Positions 30,944 to 43,343 of a stretch of DNA of 64,000 bases are shown piece after piece. How positions within the stretch are numbered: the stretch's first letter is position 1; each line of letters begins with the position of its first letter. This DNA comes from Notospermus geniculatus. Its lineage: Eukaryota > Nemertea > Pilidiophora > Heteronemertea > Lineidae. A program made the position numbers and the translations under genes. The notes beneath the pieces are model-generated. The model ran no database searches and was not told the origin of the DNA. It was given only the letters and a program-made list of their open reading frames with translations. Where the stretch lies: contig NMRB01001304.1 of the NCBI GenBank assembly GCA_002633025.1, forward strand, positions 49,977-113,976, in the 5' to 3' direction.

Positions 30944-32279
30944 GGAAGAATTCATTGCTACAAAATTCTTGATAATTTGCCTGGAATTTTAAGTTTCGAA
31001 AAAACATTACCTACCTCAAAACTCAATTGGATGTAATCCTTTGACTAGAAGAATTCACTGAATATCCTCACTGAAATTCACTCTTGGAGACCTACATGTA
31101 GAAAGAGAAGAAGGAAGAAAGTCAATTTAGATGTGCATTTCATAGACACACGTGATAATGGAAGATGAAATCAATGTTACAGGCACATTTACTAAATTTC
31201 ATACAAATCCATACTTTACCATGACACAAATTTCATCTAGTTGTCCCCCGCAGTCGACAGACTGCAGGGGACTTACAAACGGGTCTCGTCCGTCGTCCAC
31301 AACACCAACCTCGACATATGATTACCACTTACACAGCGTGCAATGTACTCATCATACACAACATGCCGCCTGGAAACGAGGTCACGCTCCAGATTTGTTC
31401 GTCGATTTAGCAAAGAATGTGACCTTAATTAAATATAATCTCTGCATCAATAGTTCAACTGTAAACAGAACAATAAATGAAAACATTACCAGTGTTTTTC
31501 TTATACTTTTAACTTCCTACGAATACAGAACGACAACCAAATTGCAATGTCGCGATTTGCCGTAAACCAGTCGTCTCACATCATGCAGCATGCTCAGTCA
31601 CTCACACGTCGTCATGCACCTTCTGAACTGAATAAAAGTCACTTTTCTAGGGTGAAGTGCAGAAATCTTCGCTGCAAACTATTTATTGACCTCTTTCAGG
31701 ATTGGAAAACTGCCACTAGGCCTACTTAGTTGGTTACAACTGGTGTACTTTGCAGAACATTTGGTGACATTCCACACCGGGTTTGTTTTCTGCTCTTCCA
31801 CAGCAGTCTGTACATACCCTGTGCTGGCATAAAATAGGCCCAGCGATGTCAGACGCACACACCGCCGTGGAGCTACACTGATCTGCATGCCACCCACACA
31901 TGCACAACTACAGTAGGCCTACATCATATTGTTGATACTAGGCCTACATGTAGCTACATACTTGGTGACTTCAATATGCCCCCGCATCAAAAATAGCACA
32001 CCTGCGGGGGACACAGCTTCTCTGATGCCTTGTTTTTCTTCTATCAATGATAAATATTACAGTCTCAATTTCACAGGAATGTTAGACACGTATTCAATTC
32101 AAATTGACATGAGTAATAGCAGCAATAATGACTCTATATTACAGCTATCATAACTATTTCAAAATACAATGGATCACTTATCTCTTCTACTGAGCTTTAA
32201 GCCTAATTGAAATTGACAGGCATATCAAATCAATGGTGAAATTACAAACATTGTCGAACTGAGACAATTCTATGTCTTC
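30944..32279. other. no gene seen; GTCCCC hairpin
   Basis: A short hairpin GTCCCCCGCAGTC/GACTGCAGGGGAC lies at about 31243-31272, and a related CCCCCGCA..TGCGGGGG pair at 31979-32014. Otherwise unassigned. Confidence 0.4.
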
Positions 32280-32835
32280 CTGTGTTATTATTGTTGTTGT
32301 TATGTAATGTTCTATCTCTTACTGAATTAGCTGTTGTTGTTATTAGTTGTTCTATCTCTTACTGAATTAGCTGTTGTTATTAGTTGTTCTATCTCTTACT
32401 GAATTAGCTGTTGTTATTAGTTGTTCTATCTCTTACTGGATTAGTTGTTGTTATTACATGTAGTTGTTCTATCTCTTACTGGATTAGTTGTTGTTATTAG
32501 TTGTTCTATCTCTTACTGAATTAGTTGTTGTTATTAGTTGTTTTATCTTACTGAATTAGCTGTTATTATTTTGTTCTGTCTCTTACTGGATTAGTTTTTG
32601 TTATTATTGTTCTATCTCTTACTGGATTAGCTGTTGTTATTACTGTTCTATTTCTTACTGTATTAGTTGTTGTTATTAGTTGTTCTATCTCTTACTGGGT
32701 TAGTTGTTGTTATTAGTTATTCTATCTCTTACTGTATTACCGGTAGTTGTTGTTATTACTGTTATATCTCTCACTGGATTAGTTGTTGTTGTTATTGTTC
32801 TAGGCCTATCTCTTACTGGATTGGTTTTCATTACA
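32280..32835. repeat. ~40-bp minisatellite, over ten copies
   Basis: Tandem copies of TTGTTCTATCTCTTACTGRATTAGYTGTTGTTATTAG with frequent small indels. Confidence 0.85.
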
Positions 32836-33735
32836 AGTCTGACAACATGTAGAATCGATTCAGATGCTCAAGTTTCAAGATTTTCCAAAACAAATATCCT
32901 CTTGCTTCTATGACAAAATGATGTAAAGTCCTTCTTTTTCCATGAACAGTTGATATTGCTGCAAAAACTGCACAAGAAGTTTGTAAACTGATCATGATAA
33001 ATGGGAAATATTAGCCTTCAAATATTACCCTTTGATGTCAAATATTATTATCCAATGGTCAGTTAGAAAATATAGCCAATCAGGAATCATCAAATCTTTG
33101 CTGCAGAATCCAATTCCTATAGATACGGCACATCACGTGACGTTACCTACTGTTGCAATTGTTATAAATTCTAAATCATATTGCATTATTTGCTATGGAA
33201 TACTGCATTTTCTGTGCAGTGGAACAAAAACAACTTTACGTACGTGAAAGAAGTTGAAAACAACACTTCTACATTTTGGGGGCGGGGGTCAGCAAAATCA
33301 TCAATTTTACCACTTTGATTAAAATTTTACTTCATACATGTATGTGGCATAAAAACTGGAGTTTACAGTATATTGGTCATATTTAGACAAACAGGATAGG
33401 AATGCAGCATTAAACAGTAATTAATTGATAATTAAATGTTGTTAATTAACTCGTCAACTGTAGTATCATGCCATTGTTTTGGATGGTGAAAGAAATTCTC
33501 AAGGAAGGATGGTTATTGGTTATTATGACAAGCTAATTGTCTTGTTTTATGCCAATTATCATTTTCTGGTGCAGGAGAGGTTGTCAGCTATAAAAAGATT
33601 TGCACTGAACTACACCAGAAACATTCCCAGACAAATTAAGACAAATTTGGATGCATATTTTTTTAATATACAACGTTCAGTACACTCTAAAACTTTTGTT
33701 GCTTGATGACATGCAATTTTGGTCACATCAATTTC
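32836..33735. other. no gene seen
   Basis: AT-rich unassigned sequence. A 75-codon frame (33479-33706) has an acceptor-like site at 33573 but no donor and no recognised family. Confidence 0.35.
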
Positions 33736-33870
33736 TGCCATAATTTGCCACACCACCACTGTGTAAACAGTGGTGGTAGTGCCGGAGGAAGACCCCGATT
33801 GGGGTCGAAAATTTGCAAACAATTTTTGCAAAATTTGGAGATGACTTTATACGTATTTTATCATTTTGTG
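33736..33870 (+). repeat. Penelope-like terminal fragment
   Basis: CCACCACTGTGTAAACAGTGG is a hairpin followed by GGAAGACCCCGATTGGGGTC-GAAAA and TATCATTTTGTGTGTCATT, closely paralleling the Penelope-like terminal unit at 47080-47195. It reads as a diverged solo end. Confidence 0.5.
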
Positions 33871-34027
33871 TGTCATTCTTTGTGCTCTACATTTATGTTG
33901 GATAACTGTGTAAACAGCCATACAGAACAGTGCAGCAATATCTAGTTTTCCGCTAAAAAAAGTTAAAGTTTGGGTTTATAGTCTGATATCAACAACCATA
34001 GAGGTGTCATCCGACTTTACACTTTAA

Positions 34028-34075
34028 CCCTATAACACCTGGAGGCACCCAATGGCGCCTTCAGGTGTTATAGGG
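34028..34075. mobile_element. 48-bp TTAA-flanked micro-palindrome
   Basis: CCCTATAACACCTGGAGGC and its complement, differing at about one position, surround an 8-base centre, with TTAA on both sides (34024-34027, 34076-34079). A partial third copy of the terminal motif follows to 34110. It is very short for a transposon and may be the remnant of a deleted TTAA element. Confidence 0.6.
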
Positions 34076-34137
34076 TTAACCCTACAACAGGTGTATAGGG
34101 TTAACCCCAGTCTATCCTGAAACCTTTCAGTAGAACT

Positions 34138-34325
34138 CAGATGAGCTGCTCATTCAGCGCTACAGTCCGAGCATTTCCGACCAGTACCCATTTATACAAC
34201 TGGGTGGAGAGAGGCCAGCAAGGCAAAGAGACCTGCCCAAAGTCTCACGCCAGCAGTGGGATTCGAACCCGGGATCCTCTGACCGCTAGGCGGAGACCCG
34301 AACCACTACACCACCGTGGCTCCTC
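34138..34325 (-). mobile_element. SINE family 2, tRNA-like head
   Basis: Minus-strand reading gives an A-box-like TGGTGTAGTGG and the B box GGTTCGAATCC, then a body (GCCTTGCTGGCCTCTCTCC..) shared with 49820-50200. The head is at 34250-34325. Confidence 0.65.
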
Positions 34326-34672
34326 AGCCAACGCAACTAGACTTTGACCCAAATATATGCTGTGTCCCACAAAGCTGCTATTCTTCTGTATGCGAGGATT
34401 AAACGCATACACACAACGTCTCCCAAGCATCCAAGTTTGGTCCATCGCATCATTTGTCAATTTCAGAATTCAATTAATCTATAAGTCAACAGTGGTCAGC
34501 TATTCGACACATCATGGACAGAATATTTCACGGGCGATGCCCTTTATTCCAACTGGCTGCATTTTCATTATGAATTTTTCAGAATATCAAATTGTGTGTC
34601 AAATCTTCGTCGATAGTTCTGAAGATTCAATAATGCTCTGTTCGATCTGGTAAAGCATTGCAATGCTACCAA

Positions 34673-35085
34673 TTAACCCATTCCTCTGTGATCAGGACAC
34701 CTCTCACTTGAGGACAGTGTCTTTCAGTCTTGAAGGTGTCCTTAGAGAGAGGTTCCACTGTAATTTTACTCAGGTCACCTCTGTAATCAGGACACCGCGT
34801 AAGTTAACCCATTCCTCTGTAATCAGGACACCTCTCATTTGAGGACAACGTCTTTCAATCTTAAAGGTGTCCACAATAGAGAGGTTCCACTGTAATTTTA
34901 CTCAGGTTACCTCTGTAATCAGGACACCGCATAAGTTAACCCATTCCTCTGTGATCAGGACACCTCTCAATTGAGGACAGCATCTTCAGTCTGAAAGGTG
35001 TCCTTAGTAGAGAGGTTCCACTGTTCTACTGAGACGACCTCTGTAATCATGGGAGTGACACCTCTCAATTAAACCCAGCATTAAT
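34673..35085. repeat. ~135-bp tandem array of pogo-like sequence
   Basis: Three copies of TTAACCCATTCCTCTGTRAT..AGAGAGGTTCCACTGTAATTTTACTCAG. GAGAGGTTCCACTG is the terminal motif of the pogo-like MITEs at 41932-42278, so the array grew from such an element. Confidence 0.7.
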
Positions 35086-35124
35086 TGATCAGGATTCTCT
35101 TCTCGGACAGGTTTGACAAATACT

Positions 35125-35489
35125 GTCAGTGTTATATCTAGGATTTCACAAGGGCATGGTGCAAACTTTGTGAAAAGGGCACTTCAACCTAGAAAAGGGC
35201 ACTTTTCATTCGCGACATTTCTTCTAACGGAATTTGAAAAGCTAAAAAGTTAAAAAAGGTCTCTATAACTCCAGTCAACAGCCAATTTAAGCCAGTTTCT
35301 AAGGTGATATGACTAAAAGGGACCATGGCAAAGGGTCTGGGGGACAAAAAACCTAAAAAAAAAAAAAAAAAAAAATTTTTTTTTTAGTTTTAGGGCATGG
35401 CGCCCTGGGGGTTAAAAAGGGCACAATGGCGCCCCCTTTTGGGGGCATGGCGCGGCGCCACTCTAAAATGGCCTAGATATAACACTGAC
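35125..35489. mobile_element. 365-bp MITE, GTCAGTGTTATATC ends
   Basis: Ends GTCAGTGTTATATCTAGG and CCTAGATATAACACTGAC are perfect 18-base inverted repeats. The body matches the inverted copy at 54578-54920 (ACTCCAGTCAACAGCCAATT, AAAAGGGCACTT). An A22/T11 run sits at about 35355-35386. No duplication was found. Confidence 0.75.
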
Positions 35490-37560
35490 TCTGGAACCTC
35501 CCTTTAAGGCCACCTCTGCCAGGTGGAAACCCTTCTATTCAAGACACCAAAGTTAAGTCCCTAATTGATTGTTTCTATTCATTTTATACCTGAAATCTGG
35601 ACACTTCTCAGTCAAAGACAGCATCTGTCTATCCCAAAGGTGTCCCCCAGAGGTGTCCTTAATAGAGAGGGACTGAATTGCAACGGTTAATATTCCATCA
35701 TCAATCAGAAAGCAAATGATACTGCCCCTTCAGCAGCTAATGGAGATCAACTACACCATATTATTATTATCCACAAAGTTACCAAAACAATGACAAAATG
35801 CGCAAAAAACGTCAAGATGTTTTTTTCCAGCAAAGAACTAACTAATCAACAAGGGTAATTATTGTCATTTTCGTTGCTAATATTGTCAAATATTTCTCCA
35901 CTTATCAAGAATTATTTACAATAATGTTACAATTACCAAGGAAAACACATTTGTGGAAATGTACAATTCATCTACAGCAAAGCAATACGGTTTTTATCTG
36001 TCTGTTTGTGGTGTTTTTGCGGGGCTGTTGAGTGCTGGTAACTATGTAGTTATTAGTTAACTATGCAGTTATTAGAACAATGGCAATCAGATACATGTTA
36101 TGGAGTTGACAAGCTACATGTGTGTTACTCAGTTCAAGATGATATTATCTAATGTACATGTAGAAGGAAACAAGAATGCCACAGAACACCAGCAAAAACG
36201 AAAACTTGTTTTCTCCACCATAAATGGTAATAGGTGACCCGTGACAGCAAAATGAGTTGGAATGCACCCGGAAAGACGACCCAAGATGACGCCAGAGAAC
36301 AATTACAGAAATGGACAAAGTCAAATTTCACAATGGGCAGACATCACTGCCGAGGTTCTGGGCTCAGTTTTCACTCTGGCCCTTTCTTCCTGTGATCAAG
36401 AGAGCAACTCGTTGATAGCACAGGTTTTCATCCGACATTCCTGTTTCCTCCTGCTGTGCATCAAATCACCAAATGTTGTCTACAGAGCTACTACAATGCA
36501 ACATTGAAAGAAACATCCTATTTGTTGTTAGGGGAATTGAACCCAATTCCTCAAGGGACGAAAGGCATCGCAGCTAAACTATGCAACATTTACATCATTA
36601 CACTGAGTAATCACCGCTCTGAGACCAACGCACAAGCCATCACAAACTACAAAGAGTTTTAGAGCAAAATTTAATATTATTTGAAATAAAACTAATCATT
36701 GTTATGACCCCCTGGGATCGAAACGCGAGTCAAAATATCTTATTTAGAGAATTACGGATCAGTCGAGGGAGTATCATCCCTTTTATAACGTTGGGTTCAT
36801 GGATCATTGTAAATCAGATTAATTTTGTTCTGAACTCGAGATGAATGACTTTTTGTGCCATTCGGATGGAAAGAATAATATTCTACGCAGTATATCCCTA
36901 AAGATGTGGAACTTCTACCTAGTGTCTTTTAATGTTGTACACATGCATTTTTTTGAAAACCTAAGTGTGGCTGTTTGCATGTTTATAATTTTCTCATTAG
37001 ATGAAAAATATTTGAAGTTGTTCATGTTCTGATGGGATCATGCCTGCAATAAACAGCAGCAAATTGAAAGTGGGTCCTCTACAACGGACCGGACGGCTTT
37101 TGTGTGAGAAACTGATCAGGACCGGGATGTCAGTTTCATTTCAATAGTTTTAACCACTATAACACCTATTGGGGCAGTTGGCGATGGTCCGCCCATTGCC
37201 ACAGAGAATATCTTAACATCTGCAAGTTGCAGAGCTAAAATGTAACACCTAAGGTATAGAGGCCTTGCAATGACATCATCCTGGCAGCCATTCTGGGGAG
37301 CACAGGGTGCAGAGGTGTGAGCTGACCGTGACGTTACCTGCATGAAGTGCGCCACACCACTGTTTGACGAATGTCATTGGGGTATGCACGGCTCATTTCG
37401 CTGCGCCTCTGCGGCATGTGCCCCCAGCATGGCGGCTTGTGACTTCATTTGCAAGGCCTCTATTGAAGGCGTCGGATCTTAACCGATCTTTGAAAATGAC
37501 AAGTAGATGGAGTCAACATTCTTCTGGCTGTAAGATATCTTTAACATCTGTACTAAGCTA
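35490..37560. other. unassigned; half-copy of the 47908 element
   Basis: Positions 36233-36325 (TGACCCGTGACAGCAAAATG..) match one arm of the MITE at 47908-48100. Pogo-like GAGGTGTCC words occur to about 35670. No gene seen. Confidence 0.4.
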
Positions 37561-37564
37561 TTAA

Positions 37565-37768
37565 CTCATCTGCCCCCAGAGGCGAGCAGACGACATCTTC
37601 TGTCAAAGTTTTCTCACAGCCTATGGTACTGATTGAAAAATATTTGAAGAAAGGTTGTTCCTATCAACCATCTGAAGAATGTTTCTTCAAATTTTTCCCA
37701 ATTCATTTTCAAGGCTTTTAGAAAACTTCAACAGAAGATACCGTCTGCTCAAACCTGGGGCAGATGAG
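37565..37768. mobile_element. 204-bp TTAA-flanked MITE
   Basis: Arms of about 50 bases starting CTCATCTGCCCC, imperfect, flanked by TTAA (37561-37564, 37769-37772). The CTC..GAG termini resemble the MITE at 30423-30632. Confidence 0.8.
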
Positions 37769-37772
37769 TTAA

Positions 37773-38260
37773 TGGGCAATGCAGCCTACTTTCAGCTAAG
37801 CATGTCAGAGCAACTATCAAAACAAAAATATCGCTAAGTTCTATGACTGGTTCCTTCACCCCGCAATGATTTCGGGTCACGTTTCATCATTTTTCACACC
37901 CACTTGTACGATTATTGGACATGCTGGCACCAGCCACAGAAGATCATAGACAAATTATTGAAGGATCAATCGGAGGCCAACCAGTCCACAGCAAAGAAAG
38001 ATTATCTCAAGTCCATTTCAGGCTGTTCTGATTACTGTTTGCACCCCAGTTCTGGAGTTCCAAAGGAGATAGAATGACCCACTGTAAGTGCATTTCATAC
38101 CCTTCAATACACTGTACACACCCTGCACTGGAGTTGAAGAGGCTAGAAAGATCTTTCACCAAGTACAGTACATTTTATGGTGTTCCATTTACTGTCCCCC
38201 TTCCACTGATTCTGCTAATTCGACATGGCCCCTGCACTCAAGTTACAGATAGGGTAGTAC
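37773..38260. other. no gene seen
   Basis: Unassigned sequence. Confidence 0.35.
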
Positions 38261-38510
38261 CAGGGTTGGATCCAGGGTAGACAGAAAGGGGGGCGTAGCT
38301 CAACGGAGGTGGTGAGCACTGAGAGCACGAAGCCCAAATGGGGGCCCTCCCCCAGAAAATTTTAACAATTTTTAGTGCTTTTAGATGCATTTTCCTGGTA
38401 TCTGAGAGCAAAATACTCGAATTTTTGTGTGATTAAATTTTTCTTGCTAAAAAAATTGTTCAGCCAAAAAAGGGGGGGGGGGGCACATACACCCCCTGGA
38501 TCCTACCCTG
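38261..38510. mobile_element. 250-bp hAT-like MITE
   Basis: Ends CAGGGTTGGATCCAGGG and CCCCTGGATCCTACCCTG are inverted and resemble the CAGGGGCGGATCC ends at 43170. A run of G (38471-38483) lies inside. No clear 8-base duplication. Confidence 0.6.
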
Positions 38511-39135
38511 AATACATTTCATTTTCTGGAGTCAACACTGTTTTTTTCACTGACCACACTCGCACTACGGCTTTAAACACAATTTTCAAAAGCAATCACT
38601 CATTTTGCAAACAAAAGGACCAAATGTAGAAATGATGTGACTTGCAACATGAGTGAGCACATGTAGGCTGATTTGACAACAATTAAAAAGTGTATCAGTG
38701 CTATTCCTGCGATATGCTCCAATAGAAACGTGCACACAACAAACTGTCAAAACACACATCTCTAGAAAACCCCACCAAGCTGGTAAATAGTGAAAGCTGT
38801 CTATCTGTCACTTCACCTCGTTAGATGGGCTAATCAATCACGTACGAACAGACAGCCCTGGACCAGAAAATGACACCCAAATTGAACCTTGAGGTAACTC
38901 CAGGAATTATTTACCGATTATTCTTGATAGATATTCAAGCAGGGTTTCAGTTCCTGACTCGGTTAAACCGATGAATTAACATTGGCTTAACTTTTAAATG
39001 GTAACTATGGGTGGGATAAAGAAGTGTAACAGGGGCAAGGAATGAGATTTGTTTCTCTAGCCAGTGATTTATGCAACGTCATGGATCTGACAAACTGAGG
39101 AGAACCACACACAACATACCTGTAAATCACTGAAC
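38511..39135. other. no gene seen
   Basis: Unassigned sequence. Confidence 0.35.
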
Positions 39136-39440
39136 TTCTCAGTAGTTAACTGAATATCTCAGTCATTTAACTGAACATCTGTGTAGTTAACTGAACATCT
39201 CGAAAGTAGTAAATTGAAAATCTCAGTATAGTTAATGAACACTTCTCGGAAGTTACCGAACTCTCGGTAGTTAACCAAACATCCGTGTAGTTAACTGAAC
39301 ATCTCAGTAGTTAACTGAACATCTTAGTAGTTAACTTAACACCTCAGTAGTTATCTGAACATCACTGTGATTACCTAAACATGTCTGCAGTTGAGCAAAA
39401 CATCTCAATACTTAATAACTGAACATATCTCTAATCGATG
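39136..39440. repeat. ~22-bp minisatellite (block 1)
   Basis: About a dozen copies of CTGAACATCTCAGTAGTTAA with single-base variants. Further blocks of the same unit are at 40455-40497 and 41296-41350. Confidence 0.8.
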
Positions 39441-40454
39441 AAAACCCTGTACATCAACATGGCCAAAGAACCGTTGCCCATCAGGCTCCATAATAAGTAA
39501 CGCGACCACAATATATAAAAGGCCACCTGACTGTCCCTATAATGATGATAATAAGACATTCTAGGAGATGAAGTACTGTGGTGATCAAGTTTGCCAGCCT
39601 CTATGGTACAGCGGGGTGATTCAATCTGGTCAGGTAGTCGACCTATTTGATGATGTCCAGTAGGTAACTTCTGGACAATTGGTGATAATCAATATGGCCC
39701 ATCTTGGGCGCGATGTCTTACCAAACGTCCAAATAACTCTTCCAACTGACAAGAAACATGTTGCTTCCATACGAACCTAATCAAAAAGTTCATAATCCAA
39801 TAACGGAAATTTGTATTTAGATCAAGAGCATCTTGGAGTCACTAAGACTTCTCTCCAACACCTACTTGGCTGACTTTCTCCGCGAACTGTCATTGAAATT
39901 ATGCAAATGACCCTATGAATGTTAATGGAAAATTATCGAAAAATATCGGCAGATGAAACTCGAGTGTCGACTTCTTTGATTTCGAAGGTACTTGATTTGG
40001 GAAGCAAGCGACTTGTTTAACATCCAACAGCTCTGGACTTTGCCGTCGAAACTCGTTTACTTTCAAATCATTCTTTTTTCAATGCTTGTCCTTTGAGTGC
40101 CGCTGACCAAATCGACCGGGCTAAAACTTCGGCTAAGTTGGACGAGTGCCGAAGTTATTATAATACCAGCTATCCATTACTCTTGTGTCAAAAGCGAAGG
40201 GGAGTTTATCGATTGGTTGGAACTAGAGATGATGACCGCGGTTAATACACAAATTAACCATTTAGCCTACAGAGTGTGGTACATACATGCTGTGGTGCCA
40301 CCTACCATAGGATGACTGAACTAAGGGACAACTTTATAAGCCTTAAACTGACAAATGGGGCCGTATGCATAAAGGGTGATCATCGCACGATTAAGACTTA
40401 GACGCATGTAACTTCCGTCAAATGCATGGTGCATTTAATGAAGTTACACGCGTA
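39441..40454. other. no gene seen; half-MITE motif
   Basis: GGGGCCGTATGCATAAAGGG at 40358 looks like a MITE terminus without a partner. An inverted pair (CGCATGTAACTTC..AAATGCA / TGCATTTAATGAAGTTACACGCG) follows at 40403-40453. Confidence 0.4.
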
Positions 40455-41470
40455 GTTAATTGAGCATCTCGAAAGTAGTAAATTGAACATCTCAGTAGGG
40501 CAATTCTCCAGTAGAGAATGGATATTACAAAATCAAATTTTTATTTTCATCTTTGATATCACAACTCGTTCAGACCTGCAAAAAATCTAGGAGATTCAGG
40601 CAACACTGCTGGAAATTATAATGTGAAGTATTTTCAGTTATAAGGCAAGATAAATTTATGAAAATTAAAATTCATGTTTTTTGCACAGAATATCCTGACA
40701 TGACCTTGTTTTGGTACCCTTCTTTAGCCCCCCGTAGGTGAGATTACATCCATGAAAACCATGGTGTTTTGGCTGATTTCACATCTACAAGACCTGATTG
40801 AGGAACAATGGACAAGTACAACATAATACAGTTGGGATGAATGTGACTTTGAACCCTTCTTTTCAGAAGTAATTTTTTGTAATTCCGTTACTGTAATTCC
40901 GTTACCACACACAGTTTTTAGAAATGTTAATTTCTCTTACATATAGAAAGATTTGGTGACGGTTAATATCTGAACTAAGAACTAACAACCTAAGCTGTAT
41001 TATCATACTGTTATTGTAATCATAGGTTCTGCGGGTATTGTGCAAGAATTTTTTTAAAGTTGCTGACTGCTTTTGCACTGCCTCTCTGATTAATTCCGTT
41101 ACCGACAAAGCGGGGGAACACTGCTCCTTAAGCTTGAATTGTAGACTTGGTTTGAACCTGTTCAAAAATATTTTGGGCTGATATGCGCAGGATATGACTG
41201 ATTTCGTATCCGTTGCATGTCCCAGATAAGGGTGGGAGCAAAAAATATGACTAAATTTCGCTCTGATTTGTAATTCCGTTACCGGAGAATCACCCAGTAG
41301 TTAAATGAACATCTCAGTAGTTAAATGAACATCTCAGTAGTTAAATGAACATCTCGGTAGTTACTGAACTCTCGGCAGTTTTTTGGTAGTTACTGAACTC
41401 TCGGTAGTTTTTTGGTAGTTACTGAACTCTCGGTAGTTTTTTGGTAGTTACTGAACTCTCGGTAGTTGTC
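40455..41470. repeat. minisatellite block 2, split by transposon
   Basis: The ~22-base unit continues at 40455-40497 and 41296-41350, then changes to a ~28-base variant (GAACTCTCGGTAGTTTTTTGG) to 41470. The element at 40498-41295 interrupts it. Confidence 0.75.
40498..41295. mobile_element. ~798-bp transposon inserted in minisatellite
   Basis: Ends GGGCAATTCTCCAGTA and the complement of GGGTGATTCTCCGGTA lie between two halves of the minisatellite, with AGTA (or AGTAG) on both sides as a target duplication. The word TAATTCCGTTAC recurs four times inside (40880, 40893, 41092, 41270). On the minus strand two overlapping short frames (41165-40902 and 40912-40724) have no recognised domain. Confidence 0.65.
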
Positions 41471-41931
41471 CTAGGAGTTGCTGTGGAATTAAATTCCACG
41501 GCAACCACCACAGGCACACTCATCAACTGATTGGCAACGTCTAGAGTAAAGCTCTGCTCCTCGTGAGCTTTCCAGGTGTGAATTGTCTTCACTTTTGTCA
41601 TTTATTTCAGAGCGATTTCAAGGGGTGAAAATCGTCAACTATCCCTGATATCTTGGCAACGAACGAGTTAAGTCGACCTGTTGCTTCACTCTCCAAATGG
41701 TGTCATATCATGTTGCATCTAAGTTGATGTATCCTGAGGGCTGTTTGTTCAACACCGAAGACTATCAGCGATTTGGATGAGTGGCCCGAGGTAATCTAGT
41801 TCTCTGCTCATTGGAGGACAGAATGATATTGGTAATGCGATACCGAATGATTGATAGCGCTGGACCCGCGGAAGTACTTCGGCTGCGTTTTGGAAGGCAG
41901 CGTGGTTTAATCATGGTAACTGAGGCAAACA
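41471..41931. other. no gene seen
   Basis: Unassigned sequence. Confidence 0.35.
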
Positions 41932-42278
41932 CAGTGGAACCTCTCCATTAAGGACACCTCTGGGAATGCCCGATGCTGTCCTTAATTGAGAGGTGTCCTA
42001 AATACAGATGATAAAATGAACAGAAATGACCAGTTTGGGATTGAATTTTGGTGTCCTTAATAGAGAGGTGTCCTGCTGACAGAGGTGTTAACAGGAGAGA
42101 TTCCACTGTACGGTGGAACATCTCTATTCAGGACACCTTTTGGAATGCCCAGTGCTGTCCTTAATTGAGAGGTGTCCTCATCACAGAGGTCGAAATGAAC
42201 AGACAAGACCAAATGGGGACTGAACGCCACCTGTCCTTAATTGAGAGGTGTCCTCCTGGCAGAAGTGTCCATATCTAG
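41932..42278. mobile_element. two adjacent pogo-like MITEs
   Basis: The first (41932-42108) has ends CAGTGGAACCTCTCCATTAAG and GAGAGATTCCACTG, with TA on the right. The second (about 42111-42278) starts CGGTGGAACATCTCTATTCAG and lacks a clean right end. CAGT..ACTG termini with TA sites are typical of pogo-type Tc1/mariner elements. Non-coding. Confidence 0.7.
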
Positions 42279-42317
42279 TTCTACTATATCTGCATGTGTC
42301 TATGTATGAAATTATTT

Positions 42318-42605
42318 TTATGATGGTTGCCAGACTGGTGAAGTGCAAGTAATGGTGCCCATCATCTCTGGGACTGTGGTTCATGTCTAGCATCATGATC
42401 AAGTCATTGATGATTAGAAGAAAAATCTTGATTGTCAGATTGGTGCAGTGCAAGCAATGGTACCCATCATCTCTGGGACTGTGGTTCATGTCTAGCATCA
42501 TGATAAAGTCATTGATGACCAGAAGACAAAAATCTTGGTTGTCAGATTGGTGCAGTGCAAAGCAACGGCACCCATCACCTCTGAGCCTGAGGTTCATACT
42601 AGAAG
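42318..42605. repeat. ~110-bp tandem triplication
   Basis: Three copies of CAGATTGGTGCAGTGCAAGC..CATCATCTCTGGGACTGTGG..CATGATAAAGTCATTGATGA. The third is the most diverged. Confidence 0.8.
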
Positions 42606-43169
42606 CATGGTGAAATCAATGATCACCAGAAAACACGAATCCTAAATTGAGTCAGTCGACTTTCCTTGGCGATTTTACGCCCCATTGCTCTGCCATCATC
42701 ATCATCATCACGAAAATGAGGCTCTGCATTCCACGCTTGATTGGTCCTCATTGACAGCCATTGCGCCATTAGTTAACAGGAGTTCATCGAGGAATGGTCG
42801 CATCTGTCCATAAATAGGCCAATTTATGGCGTACCCGCTGCCATCGCATCACCCGCTAGATTTGTCTTTTGAATCACGGCCATGACAATTGGTGTACCTT
42901 GCCAGAAAATTACTTTATTCATGACCGAGATTGGTACCACGGTAAATCTTTGATCGGATTGTTTTGGGAGGATGTCCTCTTCGTCCACCAAGAAGATTGA
43001 TCATGATGCTGTGACGCAGTTGTCTCATCTGCAACTCGTAGACAACAATAGCAGAACATCGGCTGTTGAATCAGGAGGACTCCGACATTGACATCACTGT
43101 CCTGACATCACTTTCTAACAGTGATTGGTATGTAAGCTAATGAAATGAAGGAGAAATGAAGGAGGAATT
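42606..43169. other. no gene seen
   Basis: Unassigned; a CATCATCATCATCATCA microsatellite is at 42693-42711. Confidence 0.4.
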
Positions 43170-43343
43170 CAGGGGCGGATCCAGAATCATGGGAAAGAGG
43201 GGGCACAGCCAGCGCACATCGTGGAAAACCTCGGTCAAATTTTAACATCTTTTCAAAATTACAAAATTTCCGGGTCAATTTTAAAGATTTTCCAGAAAAT
43301 AGAGGGGGCACGGACCGGGTGTGCCTCCTTGGATCCGCGCCTG
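43170..43343. mobile_element. 174-bp hAT-like MITE
   Basis: Ends CAGGGGCGGATCCAG and the complement of CTTGGATCCGCGCCTG are inverted, a terminal motif known from hAT-type non-autonomous elements. The flanks share only GAATT, so the duplication is decayed. Confidence 0.65.

Noticed and set aside
33479-33706. 75-codon frame with an acceptor-like site
   Set aside because: No donor, no recognised family and AT-rich composition.
35355-35386. A-run followed by T-run as a poly(A) tail or retrogene end
   Set aside because: It lies inside a MITE and is absent from the sister copy at 54578-54920, so it is a local slippage product.
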